Below, in pieces: positions 10,526 to 19,513 of a DNA stretch of 64,000 bases (position 1 is the first letter of the stretch; each line of letters begins with the position of its first letter). Source of the DNA: Aegilops tauschii subsp. strangulata. Taxonomy: Eukaryota > Streptophyta > Magnoliopsida > Poales > Poaceae. Below the pieces are notes generated by a model. That model was not told the origin of the DNA. It did not search any database and saw only the letters and a program-made list of their open reading frames with translations. Made by a program: the position numbers and the translations under genes. Location of the stretch: positions 322,985,294-323,049,293 of the forward strand of contig NC_053037.3 of assembly GCF_002575655.3 (NCBI RefSeq). The letters are read 5' to 3'.

Positions 10526-11880
10526 TCACTCCACTATATATAAAAGTAGGAGCCTTAGCGCTTGCTTTACTAGGGTTCCTCTTGTTCACTCTCTCATGCT
10601 CTCCAAATCTAAGCAACACATAGGTGGCCACACTCTCTCTCAGCTCACGGCTGGTCACAAATCTGGCTAGACAACCTCGACCGGGGCAGGGGTGTAGGTG
10701 CATCCTTCACGCTGTCGGCGGCGGCGAGGGAGGAGACCAACGGCTGCCCGCGCGTCCCGATCGGCGGCCGTGCCGTTCTCTCCGAGAGAGCGCCGACTCG
10801 GGAGGGCCTCCGACCCCTTCTTCCTCCCTGCGGTATTGTGGCCAAGATGCGGCCTCCCGACGCCGTCTTTGCCACATGCCGACGACCCTCAGGTATATAT
10901 TCCTTCGAAACCTGCCTTGCTCTACTGCCCCAGCTCCCTTCGTGTGGATCCTTTTCTACTTCCGTCCGCTGTTCCAAAGCCACCTAGACTTCTACTATTA
11001 TTAGAAGTAAAGCTAGTTCATACAGTCGACTCAAAGCGTTGGTTCAAACAGGGAAGAAAGTGGGAAAGCTGTAGCATGGATCTAGGACTTGGTTCTAAGA
11101 GGAAACGGGGGAAAGTAGTAATATATGTCACTGTTTAAATAACCATATTTCGTATTTGCACAAACAGGGATGTCTGTCTCCATATCGTTTCGGGATGTCT
11201 GTCTCCGTATCATTTCTATCCGCGCAATCAAAAGCACACACCTCAGTTTTAGTACAACTGCGCAAAATGAGATGGCTATCCCTCGTTGCCGTCGTCTAAC
11301 CTCCCGTCTTCAAGGTATCCCTACATTGGTAGTAACTAAGGTAGAATGACCAACGCAATCTAAAAGAAGCTGATTCGTACGTTTTACTTCCTGATTGCAG
11401 TGCAGGGACGAGCAAAAACAACTGCATCCTAGTCCGGAATGCACTTTCTACCAGTTCATCCATGGACCGAGGACTAGCTGGCACGGCTGCACGGCGGTTT
11501 TTTTGGACAGGTGCGCGGACAAGAGGCATTGTGGTCTACTTATTTCTGCAAATAGCGGTGCTTAAAATTAGTGGAATGCACAAGCATTTCAGCTGGTCAG
11601 TACACTGCATGGTTCAGTTCAGCATTCCAGCTGAGACCACAATTATAATTGGTTATTCTGGAATGAGAGAACCTAACCCTGGATGGTGGCAACAATAAAA
11701 AACTAGAGTGAACTCCAGGAAATTTAAGCCTGCCGGGAGGCCCTTTGCTCAGAGAAGCCTTGCTTGTTTTTTCCTGATTTGTAAACCTTCTCACAACTTT
11801 GTCTTTTGCTGTGAACTAGTATATGTTTGTTATGTTCTATGAATCATTGAGATGTATAAAATTGCTTAACTTATGCTTTT
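10526..11880 (+). other. Possible spliced transcription unit, coding potential unclear
   Basis: A good TATA box (TATATATAAA, 10535-10544) is followed by a C/T-rich leader, a GC-rich exon-like block (10620-10890) that ends CCCTCAG|GTATATAT, and a T-rich downstream part. Near 11690-11880 the DNA has the look of a plant 3' untranslated region (AACAATAAAAAAC, TGTATAAAATTGC). The open frames in the GC-rich block are Arg/Pro-rich and match nothing I know. It could be a non-coding RNA, a decayed gene, or chance. Confidence 0.25.
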
Positions 11881-12460
11881 CAAGTTTTTTATGAAGACGA
11901 GTTTAATGTGAGTGTTCCACATGAGCGCTGGACTAGCGTGTGAACGTTTGGAATTTATTACATTGTGGCCTCAATTAACTGCATGAACCACTGTAACAAG
12001 ATACATAGTTGCTTATATGTCAGACAGCAGATTGTTGATTGTTAGCTGGTCGATAGCCTAGTGTTGAAGCGAGTTGAGCCAATGTGTCATGTTTTGCACA
12101 ACTGCTTACAAGTGGGGTAGCACCAACAGTGTTTACAAGTACCTATGTATACGTCGGTGCACGGTTCTCGAACGAGTGCTCTATTTCATCAAAACACACA
12201 CTGCTCGTATGATAAACCGTGACAACTTATGTCTTACCATGCCATATTCATGAAAAAACTAGTGAGGACACATCTGTTTCGGCAACAATTACGATGGTTC
12301 TCACATGATTCACGGGCACACAAAAGTAGCAGCAGTTCCCATAGACGGATTCAAACAGAGTACTAGCCCCAGAGGGGTCGATAACAGGCAAGGTTCGGAT
12401 AATTAGACACAATCCAAACTACTATTAAACACTACTGGGGCAACTATTTCATGCCTCGAT
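11881..12460. other. No gene seen; 3' flank of the next gene
   Basis: Intergenic-looking DNA without repeats or open frames that I can interpret. The last part is presumably the 3' untranslated region of the minus-strand gene ending at 12461. Confidence 0.3.
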
Positions 12461-13300
12461 CTAATTTGGGCTGGACACAAGACGGACCTTGCCATGAACA
12501 TCATCGAGGACGTCCCGCAGCAGCTCAATCATGTGAACCTTCATGAAGACAACCTTGTGGCCTTGCCACTGATAAACTTGTTTGTGGAGGCATGCCACGT
12601 CATCTTCCTGCGTAAGCTTGACAAGAACAGTATGCCTCACAAACGAAGGAGTAGTTTTGAACTTCTTGTGCTTCAGTACACCCTGGACAACACGCCTGAC
12701 AACAGTGAGGCTGGAATACAACTCTTCATTGGTATAACCGCAAATGGCTTCCAGGATCCAACAGCCTAAGAACTCTGTTTTCCCAGTGCGTATATTCAGG
12801 TCGTCCGCCTCATAGCGAGTGACATGTACAACCACACAATCCTTGTCTGCATCAGGGCTCTAATTGAAACAGAAACAAATTCTGAATTACTTTTCAGTAT
12901 AAGAAACACAAGTTATTTAAACCACTATGTATAGCATGGCATCGAAGCAAATAAAATTTTGCATTATTAATCACCACATACTTCCTTTTCTAAAAAAATC
13001 ACCACATACTTAGATGAAAAACCACAATCGAGATCGGCAAAGAAGGAAATCACCTTGGGCAGCTCAGCGGGGGGGGGGGGGGAGACACACATCCTCGAAG
13101 GGGGAAAACTGCTCCTGCAGTGCCACGGGGGCTGTAACCTCAAACGGGGCGTTGACCATCTCAGTAGTTGCCGTGAGCGTATCTGGGGTCAGCTCGGTGG
13201 TTGCCTCCATCTTCTTGGAGCTCTCTGTCTCGTGGGGATCAGCCTCCCGCGTCTGCTCCAATATCGGCAGATCTTTGCCTGGTTCTCCTTGGTCCATCAT
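12461..13300 (-). CDS. Unrecognised two-exon gene, frame broken by a poly-C run
   Basis: Exon 1 is 13300-13054 and starts MMDQGEPGKDLPILE. It is an acidic Thr/Glu-rich segment ending in a poly-Pro stretch encoded by a 14-base C run (G run at 13069-13082 on plus). The donor is AAG|GTGATT (GT at 13053-13052). Exon 2 is 12859-12461, after a TTAG acceptor, and encodes 132 residues from SPDADKDCVVVHVTRY to LVSSPN. With one C fewer, exon 1 would be 246 bases and join exon 2 in phase, giving 214 residues; as written, a stop follows the Pro run. Exon 2 is mixed alpha/beta-like, contains FLGCWILEAICGY, and has no motif I recognise. It could be a live gene with a homopolymer error or a true frameshift allele. 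Confidence 0.5.
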
Positions 13301-13561
13301 GAAACTGACGAATACTAGGAGACCACTGAAAGGAAAACACAATCGCAATGACAATGAAACAAAAAAGAGAGTGAGGATCGGTTACTGCTTTGCAAAAGTT
13401 CTTTTTTTTCTCTGAACGAAAATATACCAACATCACGGATCCGCTTACCTTCCCTTCGTTCGGAGAGAAGAACAGTGGCAGATGCGAGTGTTGCCTTTCT
13501 TGAAGACGGTGAGGGAGAAGGGGATTCAGCGAAGAGTGAAATGATGGTTGCTTCGTCCGTC
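13301..13561 (-). promoter_or_regulatory. 5' leader with intron of the preceding gene
   Basis: On the minus strand, a donor AAG|GTAAGC (GT at 13448-13447) and an acceptor TTTCAG|TGGTCT (exon resumes at 13325) bound a 124-base intron located before the ATG at 13300. A stop (TAG) in frame upstream of that ATG supports the chosen start. Confidence 0.5.
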
Positions 13562-13708
13562 AAACTTAGACTGCGGGGAGGTGGGGTTTTGTGATACGAC
13601 AGCTCGTTACTGCCGCGCTACGACCGGGGTGACTCTCCGCCTGCATACTGCCTTCTAATTTGGTGGATGGCATTTGGGCCCGCGTGCTGCATGGCCCGCA
13701 TGTCGGTG
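13533..13708 (-). repeat. Promoter-like dispersed repeat, copy C
   Basis: Minus-strand counterpart of copies A and B: ACCGACATGCGGGCC, CACCAAATTA, CACCCCGGTCGTAGCGC, CACAAAACCCCACCT and GACGAAGCAACCATCATTTC in the same order. It overlaps the presumed transcription start of the gene at 12461-13561. Confidence 0.6.
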
Positions 13709-13772
13709 AACAAAAGTATAACGGCATTCAGTAGAGGGAGACGTTTCAATGACCTAGGAGGAGCCAGAAGCG

Positions 13773-13861
13773 GTAGAGTGTCTCCACTGTACTAGTAGTA
13801 ATTGTTTTTCTGGGTAGCTGTAGAGTGTCTCCACTGTACTAGTAGTAATTGTTTCTCTGGG
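13773..13861. repeat. 47-bp tandem duplication
   Basis: GTAGAGTGTCTCCACTGTAC followed by TAGTAGTAATTGTTT(T/C)TCTGG occurs at 13773 and again at 13820. The copies are nearly identical, so the duplication is recent. No gene between here and 14604. Confidence 0.85.
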
Positions 13862-14080
13862 CCCAAGCCAAAATAGCCCATCCACACTAGTAAATAGTAA
13901 AATCAATTCAAAAGCCCATATATTTACTGAATGAGAGGCGCTACCCACACCCAGCACACCCGCCCCCCCCCAAAAAAATCTGGGTGCTCTTCTTCCTGCT
14001 GAATGCGAGGTTACTATTGTCCATCAGGCTTAAGTTCGCAAATGCCTTATCTCCTAGTGAACGTTCATCAGCTAATGCGA

Positions 14081-14350
14081 TCGTACACGTACACCATCCG
14101 ACCTACTCGATCCTACACGTACACTACCCGACCTACTCGGTCCTACACGGATAAATAGCGGATCACGCACGTACTACCTCCTTTCCGGTTTGCAGGGCTC
14201 AATTCAAAAAACGACCTACTCGATCCTACACGAATAAATAGCGGATCACGCACGTACTACCTCCTTTCCGGTTTGCAGGGCTTAATTCAAAAATCTAACC
14301 AACCAAGGTAGATGATGAGTGGTGGAATCATTTTTGACAAGGAGGGAGTA
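14081..14350. repeat. Tandem duplication carrying a MITE-like end
   Basis: CGACCTACTCG(G/A)TCCTACAC then ATAAATAGCGGATCACGCAC and TACCTCCTTTCCGGTTTGCA occurs twice (about 14130-14208 and 14211-14292); a shorter CCGACCTACTCGATCC unit precedes them. The second copy runs on through CCAACCAAGGTAGATGATG to AAGGAGGGAGTA at about 14339-14350, like the element near 4806. Confidence 0.75.
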
Positions 14351-14604
14351 CCTCATCTGGATGATTCGAGTGCACTCGTTTGACCGTCATGCCGGCGTGC
14401 AACCCAACACGGACGGGACGCACCACTGAAGGGACGGGACGGCACAGTCATAATTTCAGTTTTTCTAGTTTTCCATGGCAAGCTCGCGCTAAGCCATGCC
14501 TGCTTATGCATTGAATTCCGATGACCGCGATGACCGTCGTGTTTCCCGCGACACGCTAGGTCGCCTACCTTCCGCCTATAATTACTGTTTCCCGGGCTTC
14601 TCCG

Positions 14605-15212
14605 GTGGCACCATCACCCAAATCGCCCTATCCTCATAAGCCCCCACCGGCCCGACGTCGCTCGCCACTTATCCTCGCTCTCACCACGTCCGCCATGCCC
14701 CCGCCCGTCCGCGATAGGCGACACCGGAGGCGGTCACCGCTGGGACTAGTGTTCGGTTTTTCACCGGAAGGCAGACGGAGGGAGGAGGCATTCTATCGGT
14801 CTTTAGATGGCAATGCGGAGATCGAGGAGTTGTTGGAGCGCGACCACCTGGCGGAGGAGCAGGAGTTGTTGGAGCGCGACCGCTTGGCGGAGGAGCAGCG
14901 CATCGCCGATTTGCACCGCAGCGGGACGTGGAGCAGCAACGCACCGACGCTCTGAGTCGCGAGTAGAGCGCCAGCAACTGGGCCGACTATGTGGAGGCCG
15001 GCGCCCGGTAAATAGCCCTGGAGGCCGTCGGGCACGCACGCGTTCGCGACGCCGATTTTTACTACCATCTCGTCAAGTGGGTTTCCCGCTTAGAAGCCGA
15101 AGCTTCGATGGACCACGCCGGCATGGAAAGGGCCAACGCGCGCGAGCAACGCGCCCTATCGCACCTCTGGCAAGTCCGAGGCGAGGCGGAGGACGCCGGT
15201 GCCGGCGTTTAG
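14605..15212 (+). pseudogene. Decayed Glu/Arg-rich coiled-coil-like gene
   Basis: The first part (14605 to about 14930) reads a basic leader, then LGLVFGFSPEGRRREEAFYR and a duplicated LLERD.LAEEQ unit (two copies, about 14834 and 14870). After IADLHR the coding signal moves to another frame: RDVEQQRTDALSRE, stop, SASNWADYVEAGAR, stop, IALEAVGHARVRDADFYYHL, then EAEASMDHAGMERANAREQR and RGEAEDAGAGV, ending at the TAG at 15210-15212. The lesions are one frameshift near 14925 and two nonsense codons. The residue pattern suggests an alpha-helical, coiled-coil-prone protein. I do not recognise a named family, and function is unknown. Confidence 0.55.
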
Positions 15213-15706
15213 CGTGTACCGCAGATGGCGGTCGGCATCGTCTAGTTAGTACTTGTACACTACTAGAGTATTAGTGGGAGTAGATAGTTAACTTGGCTAT
15301 GATGGTTGTCAACGTGGAAGTTCAGTACTCTATATGTGGATCAGACCTGTTACTTTGCTCTGAATGTTGAATTTTCCGTTTGAACGTATGGAATGGGCTG
15401 TTATTTTTTAAAATGGGTTGTATTTGTCCTCCACGGGTTTAGAGGCTGACTTGTGGGCCTACCAAGTTGACGCGTACACAATCAGGAGATGATTGTACGT
15501 GGAGAGGATGACAGCAGGGACCCGCCAAGGTCATGGCAGTACGCAAGCAAGTGCCTCCTTATTTGAAGCCAATAAAAAATGGCTCCTCCTAATGGATTTC
15601 TGACATCTGGGTCCCATGCCATTGTCAACGTAGTTAATAAACGAGAGAATTGCACAACGAGCGGCTGACACCAGGAACCCAGCAGCTCGCCCAGTTTTTT
15701 TTGGGT

Positions 15707-15956
15707 TAATTTGATAAATGCCACTCCAAATCTAGTGTTTCCGAGAAATGCCACTGCAATTTCCAAACTTTGAAAGTGCCATTTCATGCCATTTCCAGTG
15801 GCATTTTTCGAAGTCTGGAGTGGCGTTTTTCAAAGTTTGCAAATTGCAGTGGTGTTTTCCAAAGTTTGCAAAAATTGCAGTGGCATTTTTCAAAGTTTGT
15901 AAATTGTAGTGGCATTTTTATGAATCACCATAATTGGAGTGGCATTTATCTAATTT
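15707..15956. repeat. Inverted-repeat element with internal GTGGCATTT units
   Basis: The ends TTTGATAAATGCCACTCCAA (15711) and TTGGAGTGGCATTTATCTAA (15934-15953) are inverted repeats. Between them TTGCA.....TTGCAGTGGCATTTT-like units of about 36-38 bases repeat four to five times. It resembles a small MITE whose interior has expanded. It lies inside the CACTA region. Confidence 0.7.
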
Positions 15957-16589
15957 GTTTTTGAGACGGAAGCAGGGTGTCAACTGGGCTGTGCGGGGCA
16001 CTCTGGCCTGTCTAGACAACCTTCCTTTTTATGTTTACCACAGACCAGCCCAGTAGTTTTTTTTTTCTTTCTGAAAATGGCTAGCCCAGTTTTTTTTGTG
16101 ATTTTCCAAGTAAGTCGCTTTGTCGGGCCTGTTGGGCTGCAAATCTTTCAAGACGAGGAGAGCTTCATTCGGCTGGATGAGAAAATTGCCTATCAGTAAT
16201 GAGAAATGGGTTGTACATTTTTAAAACACATCAAACCGGCAATTAGTTTCAAATTTCTTTTTTTCATTTCGAGATTTTAAATTGCATTAATTTTATGCGT
16301 GGACAATTTGTTGGATTTTATATTGATATACATTTATTTTTAAAATCAGTTTGAATGTGACTTGAAATTTCGGGATTAAAAACAGTTCGGACCGCACCGA
16401 AATATGCAAAATTTCGTATACTTTCTTAACCGTGGCCACAATATGGGCTGTAATGCTAACAAAAAGAATATGGGCTAAAAAAAACCTTAAGAATTAGCAA
16501 ATGGGCTGTGAATTATTAGAAATAATGGTAGATAGGTTGTATGTTGTTTTCCACAGATTTGAGGCTTTCCTAAAAAAAGGTTGACGCAC

Positions 16590-17960
16590 AAGCAGTGACT
16601 GTTGGATGTCCATCCAACGGCCGTCGTGCTTCTTCAATCTCTGCTCTTCCTGCTCCAGCCGCTCAAACAAGCGCCGGCGGGACTGCCTGCTCCCTCCTCC
16701 CCGCGTCCGGCTGTGCTGCCGCGCAGGCCTCACTGCCCCACTGTACTCCCATCGTTGGCCTAGCCATCCCTCTACTCACCCACACATGCTGTTATTCTCC
16801 GGCGACGGCAGACGAACCAGTAAACCCTCTTACAGTCGTACTCCCCTACGCGTGGGAAACAATTGCCGAGTCTTCCCTGCCTCCGTGTCGTTCCCTTCCT
16901 AGGCCTCGCCGTCATCCACCGCCCTGGTGCTCTCGGCGTGGCCTGGTCAACGTGGTCAACGACCGACATGCATCTGAAGTGGACTGTACGTGGAGAGGCT
17001 GACAGCTGGGTCCACGGCCGAACGCAAGGAAATGCCTCCTTATTACGCGCAAAATAATGATTCCTCCACCTGACATCTGGGACCCACCGAAAGGGCCTCT
17101 GTATTTCGTGAAAAAAAGTTACCGCCGCTGATAGCTCGGACCCACCAGCTATATCTTCGCACGCAAGGAAGTGCGTCCTTATTACGCACAAAAAAAATGA
17201 ATACTCCCCATGCTAGCTGGGACCCAGTATAGTGGCAGGCTGACTTGTGGGCCTACTAAGTTGACGGGGACGGAGGGTTTGGTCAACTTAGTCAATATGC
17301 ACGATTCTAGCTCCAGTGACCGTACGATGTCCATCCAATGGCCGTAGTGCTTCTTCAACCTCTGGTCTTGTTGCTCCAGCCGCCCAAAGCAGCGCCGATC
17401 GTGCCGCATGCTCCTCCTCCCGTGGCCGGCTGTGCTGTCGCGGAGGCCTCACCGCCCCCTACTATTCCCACCGCTGGCCAGGCCCTGCGGCGACGGCAGC
17501 TTCACACCGCAGCCGAACCAGTGAACCCTCTACTCCTCTCCGCGCGGGCTTCCACTGTCGCGTCTTCCCCGGCTCCGCGTCGTCCCCTTCCTAGGCCTCG
17601 CCGTCGTCCACCGTCCTGGTGCTCTCGGCGCGGCGTGGTCAACGTGGTCAAGGAACGGCTTCCATCGGACGTGGACTGTACATGGAGAGGCTGACAGCTG
17701 GGTCCACGGCCGCAGCAAGGAAGTGCCTCCTTATTACGCGCAAAATAATTATTCCTCCACCTGACAGCAGGGACCCACCGGATGGGCAACTGTATTTCGC
17801 GAAAAAATGTTTCCCCCTGATTGCTGGGACCTACAGCTACATCTTCGCACACAAGGAAGTGTGTCCGGGCAAAAAAAATGATTCGCCCCCGTGACTGCTG
17901 GGACCCACCAGCTACATCTTCGCACGCAAGGAAGTGCCTGACAGCCGGGACCCACCTGGT
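16590..17960. repeat. Large direct duplication (about 0.7 kb) in the CACTA
   Basis: Copy 1 (about 16600-17190) and copy 2 (about 17318-17910) share, in order, GATGTCCATCCAA(C/T)GGCCGT, TGCTCCAGCCGC, CCTTCCTAGGCCTCGCCGTC, CTGGTGCTCTCGGCG and CTGACAGCTGGGTCCACGGC. Both end in GTGCCTCCTTATTACGCGCA-type units that also occur at 15480-15560. The long open frames across them are low-complexity Arg/Ser/Pro strings present in both copies and are not considered genes. Confidence 0.8.
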
Positions 17961-18289
17961 CGAAGCGTACGTAGCGTTATCATTCTGGTCGCGAACGTGT
18001 ACGTACATACCGGTCGTTGTAGAGGCGCGCACGTGTCATAGTAGAGGCGCGCACGTAGCATGTACACGTACGTACAGCGGCCAGTGTGCAAGAAAGAAAA
18101 TACGGCCACGTACGTACATACGGGCAGGGTCTCGAACGCCTACTCGCGCATACGTACGGCCAGGGCTCGTGTACATGGCTGGGTCGGAACGGAGAAACAA
18201 CGTCGTCGTCGTGTTCATGGGGAGCCAACCGGCTGGGTTGGAACGGAATGCGTCGTCGTGTTCATCGGGAGGGCTTGGACGGAACAGCC

Positions 18290-19010
18290 GATGGAAATGA
18301 GGCCTGGCGTACCGCAGAACAGAGGAAACGGCCTTGTGTTCGACCGACCACGTTCGAAACGGGATCCTGTTCATCGGGAGGGGTCTGGCGTACCACAAAA
18401 CGGAGGAAACGGACCTCCTACGGTCGAAACGGGGGTCCTGTTGATCGGGAGGGGTGTGGCGTACCGCAAAACGGAGGAAACGGACTTGTGTTGCTGCGCT
18501 ACGGTCGAAACGGGGGTCCTGTTCATCGGGAGGGGTGTAGCGTACCGCAAAACGGGACTCCACGGGATATTGTTCATCTCCACCGTCGACCTCCTCCAGC
18601 CTCCACCTGCGACTGTTCATCCACGGACTCCTGTTCATCCAGCCTCCACCGCGCGCTACTCCACCGGCTACTGTTCAACCAGCCCTCTCCACGGGCTCCT
18701 GTTCAACCACCCCTCCATGAGCTACTGTTCATCCTGCCCTCCACAGTCTACTGTTCATCATGCCCTCCACGGGGTGGTCCTGTTCATCCTGCCCTCCACG
18801 GGGTCCTGTTCATCCAGCCCCAATCGGCTCGAACGATCAGGGTCCTGTTCATCCACTCCCACCGGGAACTGTTCATCCAAACCCCCCAGCAACGCTCACT
18901 GTTCATCCAGAGGCAACGCCAGGGGGTCCTGTTCATCCACCCCCACCGGGAACTGTTCATCCACCCCCCCCCCCCCCCGCGCAACACTCACTATTCATCC
19001 AGAGGCAGCA
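18290..19010. repeat. Minisatellite arrays with GTTCATC units
   Basis: First array (18296-18560): about four units of some 60-80 bases containing GGCGTACC.CA.AACGGAGG and GTCCTGTT(C/G)ATCGGGAGGG. Second array (about 18612-19010): many short CTGTTCATCCA(C/G)-type units with a C run at 18964-18978. Two overlapping plus-strand frames of 322 and 325 codons arise only from these repeats. Confidence 0.8.
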
Positions 19011-19065
19011 TCGATCGGCTTCAGTTAGCAGCAGTAGCGAAGGAATCGCTCGATCGGGTTTAGTA

Positions 19066-19180
19066 AACAGCCATCGATCGATCACTCGGGTTCAGTAACG
19101 CGTAGCCTGCAGTGCAATCGCTCGGGTTCAGTTAGAGCCCAATGCCTCGCTCGGGTTCAGTTAGAGCCCAACGCCTCGCA
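19066..19180. repeat. Short tandem GCTCGGGTTCAGTTA units
   Basis: CTCGGGTTCAGT(T/A)A occurs about four times, with AGAGCCCAA(T/C)GCCTCGC as the longer unit in the last two copies. This is part of the CACTA subterminal region. Confidence 0.75.
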
Positions 19181-19513
19181 CCCACGCGCGTGCGTGTACG
19201 AGAGAAACACGCATCGCTCGGCCCCGACCACCCACCGTAACCGGGAACACCCCGATATTTTCCTCGCCCTCGCTTCTACCACGGTTTTTTCCGTCATGGA
19301 CGGCCCAAAGAATGTCATGCAGCCGTGTCTCCGGCCCGCCCAGAACGAAAAGCCCATTTTCTGTCATGATTTTTTGTCATAGAAGTAGGACCCCACCACA
19401 TCTATGATGATACCGGGTTTTGTCACAATTATCATCATAGAAGTGTCATAAGTATGACAGAAAAGATTTTCGTTCGGCCCAAAATGTCACTGATGTGTCT
19501 TTTTTTTGTAGTG

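Larger units (their letters stand above)
15440..19513 (-). mobile_element. CACTA transposon, one end
   Basis: The right boundary is a CACTA terminus: read on the minus strand it starts CACTACAAAAAAA at 19513, then GACACATCAGTGACATTTTG. Inside lie the long direct repeats and GC-rich low-complexity arrays that are typical of CACTA subterminal regions in Triticeae. No transposase-like frame was found and no matching left terminus could be identified, so the left limit is only where the related repeats begin (GACTTGTGGGCCTAC near 15449). The right end interrupts Copia pol sequence exactly at 19513/19514. Confidence 0.65.

Noticed and set aside
15258..15275. CACTACTAGAG as the left end of the CACTA element
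   Set aside because: It does not match the right terminus (CACTACAAAAAAA) beyond the first six bases and lies in the flank of the decayed gene.
15482..15964. Frames across the GTGGCATTT repeats on both strands
   Set aside because: Repeat-derived peptides in an inverted-repeat element; no coding signal.
18290..19010. Regular repeats that might be a CRISPR array
   Set aside because: Units are adjacent without unique spacers of even length, the DNA is a plant nuclear genome and the region is a CACTA subterminal array.
18060..19063. Two overlapping plus-strand frames of 322 and 325 codons
   Set aside because: They translate the GTTCATCC and GGAGGGG minisatellites in two frames at once; the peptide repeats follow the DNA repeat and no domain is present.
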